NCBI GenBank assembly: GCA_963734295.1
Contig: CAVTGS010000013.1
Coordinates: forward strand, 25,692 to 89,691
From: JAEUMW01 sp963734295
Lineage (GTDB): Bacteria; Pseudomonadota; Gammaproteobacteria; Burkholderiales; JAEUMW01
Direction of reading: 5' to 3'
DNA length: 64,000 nucleotides
Shown: positions 49,049 to 58,760 of the stretch, piece by piece
How positions within the stretch are numbered: the first letter of the stretch is position 1
Layout of the letters: each line of letters starts with the position of its first letter
The notes under the pieces: model-generated
What the model was told of the DNA's origin: nothing
Seen by the model: only the letters and a program-made list of their open reading frames with translations
The model's database searches: none
Translations under genes and position numbers: made by a program

Positions 49049-49995
49049 GTGCCGAGGTGTGCCTTCTGGTGAGCGACGATCTCGCGCAATACGGCTTTCC
49101 GTCCGGACACCCCTTCGGCACCGACCGGCAGGGCGCCTTCTTGGACACGGCGCGCGGTCGCGGTCTCGACGCCAAGACGCGGATCCTGGAATCGCGCGCG
49201 GCAACGCGCGACGAGCTCGAACGCTTTCACACCGTCGACTACGTGAACCGTGTGGTGGTGAAGTCGCAGCAGGGCGTGGGCTACCTCGACTACGGCGATA
49301 CACCGGCCTTCGTCGGCGTCTTCGAAATCTCCAGCCACGTGGTGGGCGCGGCGCTGACGGCGCTCTCCGCGGTGATGGCGGGCACGTGCAAACGCTCGTT
49401 CCAGCCGATCGGTGGGCTGCACCACGCGCGCCGCGACCGCGCTGCCGGCTTCTGCGTGTTCAACGACGTCGGTGTCGTGATCGAGACGCTGCGCGCCCAG
49501 TGCGGCGTGCGCCGCATCGCGTACGTGGACATCGACGTGCATCACGGCGACGGTCTGTACTACCCCTTTGAGAGCGACCCCGACGTGATCATCGCCGATG
49601 TCCACCAGGACGGTAATTATCTCTACCCGGGCACCGGCCACGCGTGGGAGACCGGGAAGGACGCGGCCGCGGGCACCAAGCTCAATATCGCGATGCCGCC
49701 CGGCGCCGGCGACGCCCGGTTTCTCGAGGAATGGGAGCGCGTCGAAGCGCATCTGGTGGCGTTCCGGCCCCAGTTCTTCCTGCTCCAGTGCGGCGCCGAC
49801 AGCCTCGCCGGCGATCCCATCGCCAACCTGCGCTACACGGCCGCCGCGCATGGCCATGCGGCGAAGCGCCTGTGCGTCCTGGCGGATCGGTACGCGGAGG
49901 GGCGGCTGATGGCTTTCGGCGGCGGCGGCTACAACCGCACGAATCTCGCTCTCGCCTGGAATGCGGTGCTCGAAGCGCTGATCGACACCCCCTAG
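49045..49995 (+). CDS. Histone-deacetylase-fold amidohydrolase
   Basis: 316 residues starting inside the Sel1 stop. The zinc-site motifs are in IGGLHHARRDRAAGFCVFND and RIAYVDIDVHHGDGLYYPF, with CGADSL and GGGGYNRTNLALAWN later. This class II-type fold includes acetylpolyamine amidohydrolase and acetoin-utilisation proteins. Acetylpolyamine or acetyl-lysine are likely substrates. Confidence 0.92.
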   Translation: MSAEVCLLVSDDLAQYGFPSGHPFGTDRQGAFLDTARGRGLDAKTRILESRAATRDELERFHTVDYVNRVVVKSQQGVGYLDYGDTPAFVGVFEISSHVVGAALTALSAVMAGTCKRSFQPIGGLHHARRDRAAGFCVFNDVGVVIETLRAQCGVRRIAYVDIDVHHGDGLYYPFESDPDVIIADVHQDGNYLYPGTGHAWETGKDAAAGTKLNIAMPPGAGDARFLEEWERVEAHLVAFRPQFFLLQCGADSLAGDPIANLRYTAAAHGHAAKRLCVLADRYAEGRLMAFGGGGYNRTNLALAWNAVLEALIDTP

Positions 49996-50017
49996 CCCCG
50001 ATTTTGCGGCACGCGGG

Positions 50018-50638
50018 ATGATGGCGTCCGACCTCGTGCTGAAGAGCGCGTTCGTCGGAGCGATCATGGCTGCCGCGGTCGGCCCGATCTGGCTGCTCTG
50101 CTTCCGCCGCGCGCTGACCGAAGGGTTCTGGTCCGGCTTCGCATCGGGGCTGGGGGCGGCCGGCGCGGATGCGCTTTACGCCGCGGTGGCAGCGTTCGGG
50201 CTCACCTTCGTCTCGGATATTCTGATCGAGCATCGGACCGGGTTCATGCTCGGCGCGAGCCTGTTCCTGGTGTGGCTCGGAATGCGGATGTTCCGGGCGC
50301 AGCCCGCGCGGGCGCCCGCGGCCATCCGTGCCTCCGGCCTCGCTCAGGCCTGCGCGATCACCCTCGTGTTGACGCTCGCCAATCCGATGACGATTCTCTC
50401 GTTTCTCGCGCTCTTCGCGGGGCTCGGCCTCGCGGGCCCCGGCGACCTCGCGATGGCATCGTCCATGGTACTCGGCGTGTTTCTGGGCTCGACGCTGTGG
50501 TGGCTCATGCTGTGCGGGCTCGCGGCGCGAATCGGCCCCCGCCTCGGCGACGCCGCGTTCGTCGCGCTAAACCGCGCCGCGGGTGCCTTCGTCGTCGCCT
50601 TCGCCTGCTACCAGCTCGCGTTGCTTGCACGCGGCTGA
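50018..50638 (+). CDS. LysE/RhtB-family exporter
   Basis: 206 residues with six predicted membrane helices. AAAVGPIWLLCFRRALTEGF has the LysE GP-x-x-x-x-x-x-R core, and TLVLTLANPMTILSFLALFA is the second signature. It should export amino acids. Start at ATG 50018; a second ATG follows. Confidence 0.9.
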   Translation: MMASDLVLKSAFVGAIMAAAVGPIWLLCFRRALTEGFWSGFASGLGAAGADALYAAVAAFGLTFVSDILIEHRTGFMLGASLFLVWLGMRMFRAQPARAPAAIRASGLAQACAITLVLTLANPMTILSFLALFAGLGLAGPGDLAMASSMVLGVFLGSTLWWLMLCGLAARIGPRLGDAAFVALNRAAGAFVVAFACYQLALLARG

Positions 50639-50644
50639 CTGGCC

Positions 50645-51124
50645 TCAGTGCAGCACGGCGAGCCGCTGGCGCTGCCAGGCTTCGAGCCGTTCGCGCATCC
50701 GGCGATAGTGGGAGCCGCGCCAGTAGACGCGGCCGCAGCAGGGGCATGCGGAAACCGGCTCTGCGGCGGCCGCCGGCAACCACGGAAAGCGGGCGCGCTG
50801 GCCGGCAGTGGCGGGCAGCAGGGGGGTGTTGTCGACCAGGCAGCGGGTGAAAGGCCGCGACAGCCAGTCCAGGCCGAAAGCGTTGGCGAGGAGCTGCGCC
50901 TGGTCTTCGAGCCGCGGCGTGGGCAGGATCACCGCGACGCCGGCAGCGGCCTTGTGCTCGTGGATGTGCCGGTCGAGCGTCAGGAAGCGCCGCGCCTCTG
51001 CCCGGCATCGCTGCAGCAGTACCCGATCCCGGGTGCCGTCACTGGCCAGGGTAGCGTCGTAGCCCGCCGCGCGCAGATAGCGACATAGCCGGGCCAGCAT
51101 CTCGTCGCAGAGAAAGCGTTCCAT
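50645..51124 (-). CDS. Mut7-C RNase domain protein
   Basis: 159 residues, ATG at 51122-51124. A PIN-like N-terminal half (RFLCDEMLARLCRYLRAAGY, ARRFLTLDRHIHE) is followed by a zinc ribbon (CPCCGRVYWRGSHYRRM), as in Mut7-C proteins. Length is usual. RNA processing is suggested. It is convergent with the LysE gene. Confidence 0.9.
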   Translation of the reverse strand: MERFLCDEMLARLCRYLRAAGYDATLASDGTRDRVLLQRCRAEARRFLTLDRHIHEHKAAAGVAVILPTPRLEDQAQLLANAFGLDWLSRPFTRCLVDNTPLLPATAGQRARFPWLPAAAAEPVSACPCCGRVYWRGSHYRRMRERLEAWQRQRLAVLH

Positions 51125-51364
51125 GGCGTTCCTTCGGCATCGGATTATTCGCCACCGTTCCGACGGGCACAAGCCAAGCGCACGCACCACCGTAAGGCAA
51201 TTTCCTCGCGCTCTGCACCAAGACGCCGCAGCAATCATTGAAAAGCGGGAGATGACGGTTATAACCAATTGAATCGACGATGTAATGTGCGATGGCATAA
51301 GCGTTGCTGACCGCGAGTCCGGCAATCCGCCACCGCCCTTCTCTTCACCGTCTACGGAATCGTC

Positions 51365-52345
51365 ATGGCCTACGCTTTCTACATCAAGGAAATCGGTCGC
51401 GGGAAGGAGAGGGCACGCGATCTCTCGGCGGAAGAGGCCTACCATCTTTTCGCCGCGCTGCTCGACGGCGGGGTGCCGGAGCTCGAGCTGGGCGCGATCC
51501 TCATGACACTGCGCATGAAGGGCGAATCCGCGTCCGAGATCCTCGGCTTCCAGCGGGCCGTCGACGAGCGCACCCATCGGCTCCGCCTCGAAAGCGCGGT
51601 GCGTCCGGTCGTCATCCCGACCTACAACGGGGCGCGCCACGCGCCCAATCTCCTCCCTCTGGTGGCGCTGCTGCTCACGCGGCTCGGCATCCCGGTTCTG
51701 ATCCACGGCGTCTTGCACGGGGAAGGACGGGTCGCGACCGTGTACGTCCTGCGCGAGCTCGGCATCCTGCCGAGCGTGAGTCTCGCCCAGGCGCAGGCGC
51801 AGCTCGAAACGGAGGGTCTCGCCTTCCTCCCGACCCAGGCGCTTGCGCCCGGGCTCGCGTCGCTGCTCGCGCTGCGCAGCCGGCTCGGCGTGCGCAACGC
51901 CTCGCACACGCTGGTGAAGCTCATGAACCCGTTCGAGGGCGACAGCGTGCGCTTGCTGAGCGCCTCGCATCCCCACTATCTCGGCCTCATCCGCGAATAC
52001 ATGGTCGACACGGGCAGCCGCGGGCTGCTCCTGCAGGCGAGCGAGGGCGAGGCGTTCGCGAATCCGAAACGGCGGCCACGGATCGACCACATCGCCGACG
52101 GTCGAGTGGAGACCCTGTTCGAGGAGGAGGGGGGTCCGGTCGCGGTGCTGCCGAACCTCCCGCAGAGCATCGACGCCGCGACGTCCGCCGCTTGGATCCG
52201 GCGAGCGCTGGTCGGCGAAGTGCCCGTGCCGCTGCCGATCCTGCACCAGCTCGCGTGCGGTCTCTTCGCGTCGGGCTACAGCAGCGACATGCACCAGGCG
52301 AAGGCCGTAGTCGCGGTGGCGACCCGCGGACTCTCGGCCGCCTGA
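51365..52345 (+). CDS. ybiB: YbiB/TrpD2-type DNA-binding protein
   Basis: 326 residues. The anthranilate phosphoribosyltransferase-like fold shows in GRGKERARDLSAEEAYHLFA, then LGAILMTLRMKGES and KLMNPFEGDSVRLLSASHPH. The TrpD2 proteins bind nucleic acid and are not biosynthetic. About 240 bases upstream (51125-51364) hold the promoter region and no gene. Confidence 0.9.
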   Translation: MAYAFYIKEIGRGKERARDLSAEEAYHLFAALLDGGVPELELGAILMTLRMKGESASEILGFQRAVDERTHRLRLESAVRPVVIPTYNGARHAPNLLPLVALLLTRLGIPVLIHGVLHGEGRVATVYVLRELGILPSVSLAQAQAQLETEGLAFLPTQALAPGLASLLALRSRLGVRNASHTLVKLMNPFEGDSVRLLSASHPHYLGLIREYMVDTGSRGLLLQASEGEAFANPKRRPRIDHIADGRVETLFEEEGGPVAVLPNLPQSIDAATSAAWIRRALVGEVPVPLPILHQLACGLFASGYSSDMHQAKAVVAVATRGLSAA

Positions 52346-52481
52346 GATATCGCGCGGCCGAAACGTAATCCCCGCGCCGTGTACTAAAGTCTGAGGGGGC
52401 ACCGGTTTGCCGGACCTCGCGGCGGTTCTGTAGAATCGCCGCTCCCCGACCCGCCTTAAATCCAATAAGGAGAGAGACAAA

Positions 52482-53066
52482 ATGGTCCACGAGCTTCCTG
52501 CTCTGCCGTATGCCATGGACGCGCTCGCGCCGCACATCTCGAAGGAGACGTTCGAGTTCCATTACGGCAAGCATCACCAGGCCTACGTCACCAATCTCAA
52601 CAACCTCATCAAGGGCACCGAGTTCGAGAACGCGACCCTCGAGGAGATCATCAAGAAATCGTCCGCCGGCATCTTCAACAACTCGGCGCAGGTGTGGAAC
52701 CACACCTTCTTCTGGCACAGCATGAAGCCCGGTGGCGGCGGCACTCCGACTGGCGCGCTCGCCGCGGCAATCGACAAGAAGTGGGGTTCGTTCGACGCCT
52801 TCAAGGACGCATTCACGAAGAGCGCGGTCGGCAACTTCGGCTCGGGCTGGACCTGGCTCGTGAAGAAGCCCGACGGCTCGCTCGACATCGTCAACACGAG
52901 CAACGCCGGCACGCCGATTACCGGTGCCGACAAGCCGCTGCTCACCCTCGACGTGTGGGAGCACGCCTACTACATCGACTATCGCAACGCGCGTCCGAAG
53001 TTCGTCGAGACGTTTCTCGCCAGCCTCTGTAACTGGGATTTCGCGGCGAAGAACTTCGCCGGCTGA
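52482..53066 (+). CDS. sodB: Iron superoxide dismutase
   Basis: 194 residues, AAGGAGAG ribosome site. The metal ligands are in TFEFHYGKHHQAYVTNLNNL (His26-like), AQVWNHTFFWHSM (His) and LTLDVWEHAYYIDYRN (Asp and His). Residues WTWLVKKPDG and the FNNSAQVWNH block favour Fe. It removes superoxide in the cytoplasm. Confidence 0.97.
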   Translation: MVHELPALPYAMDALAPHISKETFEFHYGKHHQAYVTNLNNLIKGTEFENATLEEIIKKSSAGIFNNSAQVWNHTFFWHSMKPGGGGTPTGALAAAIDKKWGSFDAFKDAFTKSAVGNFGSGWTWLVKKPDGSLDIVNTSNAGTPITGADKPLLTLDVWEHAYYIDYRNARPKFVETFLASLCNWDFAAKNFAG

Positions 53067-53120
53067 GCGCGTTCGTGGCACTCGCGGAGGACCTCGCTCG
53101 AGGGTCCTTCGCGCCGATCG

Positions 53121-54695
53121 ATGCGCACGCTCCGGTTCGACAACAGCTTCGTCAGCAGACTGCCCGCCGATCCCGAAGTGGGACCGCGCGTGCGGCAGGT
53201 GCGCGGGGCGCTCTATTCGCGCGTCGATCCGACTCCGGTGGCGGCGCCGCGGCTCGTCGCCTACTCGCGGGAGGTGGCTGCGCTCATTGGCCTCGATGCG
53301 GCAGACATCCGATCGCCCGCCTTCGCTCAGGTCTTCGGCGGGAATAAGCTCGTCGAGGGCATGCAACCGTATGCGGCCAACTATGGTGGCCACCAGTTCG
53401 GCAACTGGGCCGGACAGTTGGGCGACGGCCGCGCCATCACCCTGGGCGAGACGGTCAACGCGCAGGGCGAACGGTGGGAGCTGCAGTTGAAGGGCGCGGG
53501 ACCTACGCCCTATGCGCGCCGGGCCGACGGCCGGGCCGTTTTGCGCTCGTCGGTGCGCGAATTTCTGTGCAGCGAGGCGATGCATCACCTCGGCGTGCCG
53601 ACGACCCGCGCGTTGAGTCTGGTCGCTACCGGCGAGCTCGTCTGGCGCGACATGTTCTACGACGGCCATCCAAAGGCCGAGCCCGGCGCAGTGGTCTGCC
53701 GCGTGGCGCCTTCGTTCATCCGCTTCGGCAACTTCGAGCTTCCCGCTTCGCGCGGCGACGTGGCACTGCTCGGGCAGTTGATCGATTTCACTATCGCGCG
53801 AGATTTCCCTGAGCTCCCCAGGGGCAGAGGGGAGGGCGACCGCGAGACGCTCTATGGGGACTGGTTCGCCATGATCTGCGAGCGCACCGCGCGCATGGTG
53901 GCGCACTGGATGCGCGTCGGCTTCGTGCACGGAGTCATGAACACCGACAACATGTCGGTCCTGGGGCTCACCATCGACTACGGTCCGTACGGCTGGATCG
54001 ACGACTTCGATCTCGGCTGGACGCCCAACACTACAGACGCGCAGGGGCGCCGCTACCGTTTCGGTCAGCAGGCTGAGATCGCGTACTGGAACCTGGGCCG
54101 GCTCGCGACCGCTTTGGCGCCGGCCTTCGCTGACACCGCAGCGCTCGATGCCGGGCTCCGGCGCTTCGTCGACGCCTTCGTCGCGGCAGATCGCGGCAAC
54201 ATCGCTGCCAAGCTGGGGCTCGCCGAGTGCCTCGACGAAGACGTCGAGCTGATGCAGTCGCTGTACGCGCTGCTGCAGGAAGGCGAAGTCGACATGACGT
54301 TGTTTTTTCGCGCGCTGGCCGACGTGGATCTCGACGCCCCGACGCTGGCGCCGATCGCGCATGCCTTCTACGACGAGGCTAAGCAGCGCCGCACCGCATC
54401 GGCGTTCGGCGACTGGCTCACGCGCTACGGCGCACGCGTTCGCCGCGACGGGCTTCCAGCCGCGGAGCGGCGCGTGCGCATGCAGACCGTCAACCCGCGC
54501 TATGTCCTGCGCAACTATCTGGCGCAGCAGGCGATCGACCGCGCGGAGCAGGGCGATGACGCGGGAATCCACGAATTGCTCGACGTCTTGCGCCGTCCCT
54601 ACGACGATCAACCCGGCTGCGAGCACTTCGCGCAGCGCCGGCCGGATTGGGCGCGAAATCGGGCGGGCTGTTCGATGCTGTCCTGCAGCTCTTGA
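53121..54695 (+). CDS. selO: SelO/YdiU protein adenylyltransferase
   Basis: 524 residues, intact. The pseudokinase AMPylator motifs are GGHQFGNWAGQLGDGRAITL, then LQLKGAGPTPYARRADGRAV, MNTDNMSVLGLTIDYGPYGW and DDFDLGWTPN. It ends AGCSMLSCSS, the conserved C terminus carrying Cys in place of selenocysteine. It AMPylates targets under oxidative stress. It follows sodB after 54 bases. Confidence 0.96.
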   Translation: MRTLRFDNSFVSRLPADPEVGPRVRQVRGALYSRVDPTPVAAPRLVAYSREVAALIGLDAADIRSPAFAQVFGGNKLVEGMQPYAANYGGHQFGNWAGQLGDGRAITLGETVNAQGERWELQLKGAGPTPYARRADGRAVLRSSVREFLCSEAMHHLGVPTTRALSLVATGELVWRDMFYDGHPKAEPGAVVCRVAPSFIRFGNFELPASRGDVALLGQLIDFTIARDFPELPRGRGEGDRETLYGDWFAMICERTARMVAHWMRVGFVHGVMNTDNMSVLGLTIDYGPYGWIDDFDLGWTPNTTDAQGRRYRFGQQAEIAYWNLGRLATALAPAFADTAALDAGLRRFVDAFVAADRGNIAAKLGLAECLDEDVELMQSLYALLQEGEVDMTLFFRALADVDLDAPTLAPIAHAFYDEAKQRRTASAFGDWLTRYGARVRRDGLPAAERRVRMQTVNPRYVLRNYLAQQAIDRAEQGDDAGIHELLDVLRRPYDDQPGCEHFAQRRPDWARNRAGCSMLSCSS

Positions 54696-55276
54696 ACCGG
54701 ACGCGCGTGGGTGCTTTTTCACCCACAGAATCTGTGGATAGCTTTGTGGAAAAACCCCGGATTCCGCCACCGCAGGCTTACCGCAGAAGACCCTCGACGG
54801 CTCGACTATTTTTCGAGCACCGAGCGTTGTGCGCTGCGCAAACAAGACGTTATGCGGGCAAGCAGGATGACGGCATGGGGGCCCCGGGGCTGGGCGGCAC
54901 CTGAGAATTTACTTTAAGGTCTGTGCATAACTCGGGGGCTTGACACGCTGGGAGGCGCTCCAGTCCGTGGGTCGCGCCCGTAACTCCCGATTACGGCAAG
55001 GATTTCCGGCATCCGGGCAGGCAGCCCCGCAGACCCCCTGATTCCGCCCGTGCCGGAACGCGTCCGGAGGTCGGGGAAACCGCGTCGCGTGGTCGGCTGT
55101 TCTCCTGATTTGCATGTTTCGCTGCGCGATTAGCGCCGCAGCCCTCATAATGTCGGGGTCGAATTCGCCTTGGGCCCGTCCGCAGTCCCCTTTCGGGTGC
55201 CACTTCCGGTCCTCTCCCATCGGTACTTTGATGCCTCGCAAATCCTCGCGAGGCCATTTTGCGCGTGGAGCACACC
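54696..55276. other. Long intergenic region with DnaA-box-like sites and the csp leader
   Basis: About 580 bases without a gene. TGTGGATAG (54733-54741) and TGTGGAAAA (54745-54753) are DnaA-box-like on the minus strand. ACCCACAGAA just before gives a CCACAGA..TCTGTGG inverted repeat. The last ~170 bases before the csp ATG are probably a long untranslated leader, as is usual for cold-shock genes. No terminator after selO is obvious. Confidence 0.5.
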
Positions 55277-55483
55277 ATGTCTACCGGCACCGTAAAGTTT
55301 TTCAATTCCGTCAAAGGCTTTGGCTTTATCCAACCCGACGACGGCTCCAAGGACGTCTTCGTTCACATCTCCGCTGTCGAGCGTGCGGGCCTCGGCACGT
55401 TGAGCGAGAACCAGAAGGTCTCGTTCGATATGGAACAGGGGCGTGACGGCAGGAAGTCCGCAACCAATCTCAAGGCTGTCTGA
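55277..55483 (+). CDS. Cold-shock protein (CspA family)
   Basis: 68 residues from the ATG at 55277. RNP1 and RNP2 are visible: GFGFIQPD and DVFVHISAV. It is an RNA chaperone of the cytoplasm. An infA-like gene follows after 32 bases, an arrangement common in betaproteobacteria. Confidence 0.96.
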   Translation: MSTGTVKFFNSVKGFGFIQPDDGSKDVFVHISAVERAGLGTLSENQKVSFDMEQGRDGRKSATNLKAV

Positions 55484-55515
55484 ACCTCACCATCAGAACA
55501 CAAGGAGGTCAGGAC

Positions 55516-55794
55516 TTGGCCAAGGAAGAAATGATCGAAATGGAAGGGGTCGTGAGCGAAGTATTGCCCGACACCCGCTTCCGGGTAATGCTGGAAAACG
55601 GCTTCGATGTGACGGCTTACATGTCCGGGAGGATGCGGAAGCATCGAATTCGCATCATCGCGGGAGACAAGGTCACCCTCGAGTTGACGCCTTACGACCT
55701 CACCAAGGCACGCATCAACTTTCGGCACAAGGACGAGCGGGTCGCGAGTGCGGCGCCCATTCACCGCCGGCCGCCCATGCGCGGGCGACGCTAG
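55516..55794 (+). CDS. infA: Translation initiation factor IF-1 (probable second copy)
   Basis: 92 residues with TTG start and AAGGAGG upstream. The S1/OB fold is typical: KEEMIEMEGVVSEVLPDTRF, then HRIRIIAGDKVTLELTPYDL. A C-terminal Arg-rich extension (HRRPPMRGRR) makes it longer than the 72-residue main IF-1, as in the cold-linked second copy. It is likely cotranscribed with csp. Confidence 0.95.
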   Translation: MAKEEMIEMEGVVSEVLPDTRFRVMLENGFDVTAYMSGRMRKHRIRIIAGDKVTLELTPYDLTKARINFRHKDERVASAAPIHRRPPMRGRR

Positions 55795-55813
55795 CCTTCG
55801 GCCAGGGCGGCGA

Positions 55814-56734
55814 TCAATCGCCCGGCAGTCCCTGCACGCGAAACAGCTCTTCGAGGTGCGGGCTCATCGGCAGATCGAGGCGGACGCCGGAGGGCAGTCG
55901 CTTCAGGAACCACTTGTTGTAAATGTAGACGATCTCTCGGCTCCCGGCGAGCTTGCCGAAGGCCCGATCCACGATCTCGGCGAATTCGGGATCGTCCTTG
56001 CGGAACATCAGCGCGTACGGATCATAGGTGAGGAAGTCGCCCACCACCCGGTACTTCGGGCTGGTTCGGGTTTCGGCGAGCATGCCGTAGAGCAGGATGT
56101 CGTCGTTCGCCCAGGCGTCGGCCGCACCGGACTCGAACATCTGGAACGATTCCTTGTGGTCGCCACCCGTGACGACGTTGAGGCCTAGCTTCTGGCGCTC
56201 GTTGATGGCTCTAATGGCCGTGTCCTGCACCGTGCCGCGCGTAACGACCACGGTCCGGCCTTTCAGGTCGCGCAGGAAACGGACTCCGCTGTCCTTCCGC
56301 ACCAGCAGCTTGGTGCCGGTCACGAACGTGGTGGGCGAGAAGGCGACGCGCTTGCGGCGCTCGACGTTGTTGGTCGTGGAGCCGCATTCGAGGTCGATCT
56401 CGCCCGCGATCACGAGGTCGAAGCGGTTTTCCGGCGTGACCGGCCGGAGCTCGGTCCGAACCTCCTTGCCGATCTCGCTGCTCACTTCGTCGACGATGGC
56501 ATCGCAGAGGTCGAGGGCGTACCCGACCGGTTTTCCCTTCGGATCCAGGAACGCGAACGGAATCGAGTTCTCGCGATAGCCGATGCGGATCGCACCGGTG
56601 TCCTGAATGCGCTTCAGCGTTCCCGTGTACTGGAACACGGTGCGCAGCGGGTCGCCTTCCTGCGACAGCGCCGGCGCCGCCGCACCCACGGCAAGCAGGC
56701 ACACCGCGACCGCTCGAAATAGAATGCTCCGCAT
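55814..56734 (-). CDS. Periplasmic amino-acid-binding protein (GltI/AatJ type)
   Basis: 306 residues from 56734 with a signal peptide (RSILFRAVAVCLLAVGAAAP). The SBP3 fold is clear: TGAIRIGYRENSIPFAFLDP, GYALDLCDAIV, DLECGSTTNNVERRKRVAFS. It probably binds glutamate or aspartate. The ABC partner genes are not present; instead a GltP-type symporter is upstream, an unusual pairing. Confidence 0.92.
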   Translation of the reverse strand: MRSILFRAVAVCLLAVGAAAPALSQEGDPLRTVFQYTGTLKRIQDTGAIRIGYRENSIPFAFLDPKGKPVGYALDLCDAIVDEVSSEIGKEVRTELRPVTPENRFDLVIAGEIDLECGSTTNNVERRKRVAFSPTTFVTGTKLLVRKDSGVRFLRDLKGRTVVVTRGTVQDTAIRAINERQKLGLNVVTGGDHKESFQMFESGAADAWANDDILLYGMLAETRTSPKYRVVGDFLTYDPYALMFRKDDPEFAEIVDRAFGKLAGSREIVYIYNKWFLKRLPSGVRLDLPMSPHLEELFRVQGLPGD

Positions 56735-56796
56735 CAGGGATCTCCGTTTGCGCAATATCATGGGTTCTTCCGTCGAGGGTATCCGACGCATCATGA

Positions 56797-58089
56797 TCAG
56801 GTTGCCGCGGGGTGCACCTCGGGTTCCAGCATCTCCTCCTCGTCGACGCCCCTCTCCTCGCCGAGCTGGCCCTCCCACTTCGCGACCACCGCCGTGGCGA
56901 TGCCGTTGCCGATGACGTTGGTCACGGTCCGCCCCATGTCGAGGATCTGGTCGATACCCATGATCAGGAGCAACCCCGCCTCCGGCAGGTTGAACATGGG
57001 CAAGGTGGCCGCCACCACCACCAGGGACGCGCGCGGCACCCCGGCGATGCCCTTGCTCGTGAGCATCATGACGAGAAGCAGCGTGACCTGCTGCCCGAAC
57101 GACATCTCGATGCCATACGCCTGCGCGATGAAAAGCGCTGCGAAGGCCTGATACATCATGGAACCGTCCAGGTTGAAGGAATAGCCGAGCGGCAGCACGA
57201 AGCCGGTGATGCTGTCCTTCACGCCGAACTTCTCGAGCTGCTCCATCGTCTTCGGATAGGCGGCTTCGCTGCTGGCGGTGGAAAACGCGAGCATCATCGG
57301 TTCCCGCAGCAGCTTCAACAGATCGAAGACCCGGCCCCGGATGACCAGGAATCCCGCCGCGACCAGTACCGCCCACAGCACCACCAGTCCGAGGTAGAAC
57401 CCGCCGATGAACTTGCCGTAGGTCACCAGCACCCCGAGCCCTTGCACGGTCACGACGGCGGCGATCGCGGCGAAGACGGCGAACGGCGCGAATCGCATGA
57501 CGAAATCCGTGATCTTCAGGACGACGTGCACGGTCTCCTGGATTACGGCCACGAGGGTGACCGTGGATTCCTTCTTGACCGCGGTGACCGCAAAACCGAA
57601 GAACACCGAGAACACCAGGATCTGCAGGATCTCGTTGTTCGCCATCGCCTCGAAGATGCTCTTCGGGAAGACGTGCGTGATGAAATCCTTGAAGTTGATG
57701 GCGGACGTCTTCAGGTTCGTGGTGGCGTCCGCATCCGGAAGCGGCAGGTTCATCGCCTCGCCGGGACGCAGGATGTTCACCATGATCATGCCCAGGGTGA
57801 GCGAGACCAGCGATGCCGTGATGAACCAGCCGAGCGCCTTCACGCCGATGCGGCCGACCGCCTTCGAATCGCCGGTCCCCGCGATGCCAGCCACCAGCGT
57901 CGAGAAGACGAGCGGGGCGATGATCATCTTGATCATCCGCAGGAAGATCTCGGTGACGATCGAGAAGTAGCCGGCGATCTCCTTGGCGGTCTTGGCGTCG
58001 GGCGCCATCTGATGGCAGAAGTAGCCGGCGACGATGCCGAGGATCAGGGCGATCATGATCCAGCTCGTGAGGGAGATCCTGCGCATCAT
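56797..58089 (-). CDS. Glutamate/dicarboxylate:cation symporter (GltP/DctA family)
   Basis: 430 residues. The start at 58089 is preferred because GGAGGAAGG sits just ahead; a frame extension to 58104 would include it in coding. Eight or so helices, with IIAPLVFSTLVAGIAGTGD, the serine-rich FSTASSEAAYPKTMEQLEKF loop and GYSFNLDGSMMYQ, which is the substrate and ion site. The next gene on the strand is an amino-acid-binding protein. Confidence 0.93.
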   Translation of the reverse strand: MMRRISLTSWIMIALILGIVAGYFCHQMAPDAKTAKEIAGYFSIVTEIFLRMIKMIIAPLVFSTLVAGIAGTGDSKAVGRIGVKALGWFITASLVSLTLGMIMVNILRPGEAMNLPLPDADATTNLKTSAINFKDFITHVFPKSIFEAMANNEILQILVFSVFFGFAVTAVKKESTVTLVAVIQETVHVVLKITDFVMRFAPFAVFAAIAAVVTVQGLGVLVTYGKFIGGFYLGLVVLWAVLVAAGFLVIRGRVFDLLKLLREPMMLAFSTASSEAAYPKTMEQLEKFGVKDSITGFVLPLGYSFNLDGSMMYQAFAALFIAQAYGIEMSFGQQVTLLLVMMLTSKGIAGVPRASLVVVAATLPMFNLPEAGLLLIMGIDQILDMGRTVTNVIGNGIATAVVAKWEGQLGEERGVDEEEMLEPEVHPAAT

Positions 58090-58191
58090 GGGCCCTTCCT
58101 CCATTGTGCGACCGCGTTGGCCTTCAGAGGCTGCTTCCTTGTGTTGCAGCGTATCTTCGTCCGAATTGCTCCCAAAAGTCGAGCGCTGAAT

Positions 58192-58505
58192 CTACTCCGG
58201 CAGAGGATGCGGGCCCCAAAGCCGTCTCGCCACCAGGAGCAGCGCGAGATGCACGACCACGAGGAAACCGACGCAACCCGGCCAGCCGAGTCGCTGCCAG
58301 ACGAGCGACGGGGCGATGGCGCCTACGCTCCCGCCGAAATAGTAGGCGGAGGTGTAGAGGCCAACGGCCGCGGATTTCGAATGGGTCGCGGCGGTGGGGA
58401 CGAAGCCCGTGGCGAGCGCCTGCAGCAGGAAAATGTCACCGCAGTTCACCGCCAGCCCGGCCATGACCGCCGGCACGCCGCCAGCTAGGGTGAGACCGTG
58501 GGCGC
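58192..58505 (-). pseudogene. Truncated copy of the MFS transporter 3' end
   Basis: The codons LQALATGFVP, KSAAVGLYTSAYYFGGSVGA and WQRLGWPGCVGFLVVVHLAL match the end of the MFS gene at 60484-61647. Similarity begins near 58505 and continues past the stop. No start or N-terminal helices exist. Confidence 0.85.
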
Positions 58506-58760
58506 TGGTGCGCGACGAACCCCTGCCCGGCAAAGGGTCAACGCGTGTCCCGTCGCTGACCCTATAATCCCCTATCGATCGGCTGCTGCCCTGCCGTGCC
58601 CGGCCGCTGGAGCGGATGGAGTAGGCAGCTGACGACAAGGAGAGCGCGAAGCTCAAAGTACCGGAACAACCTCATCAAGCACGACCACCAAGCGATCAGC
58701 GTCGATGTACCCGGATGAAGTGATTCAGGTCCCGCGCCTTCGCAGTTGCGCCGGAACTCC

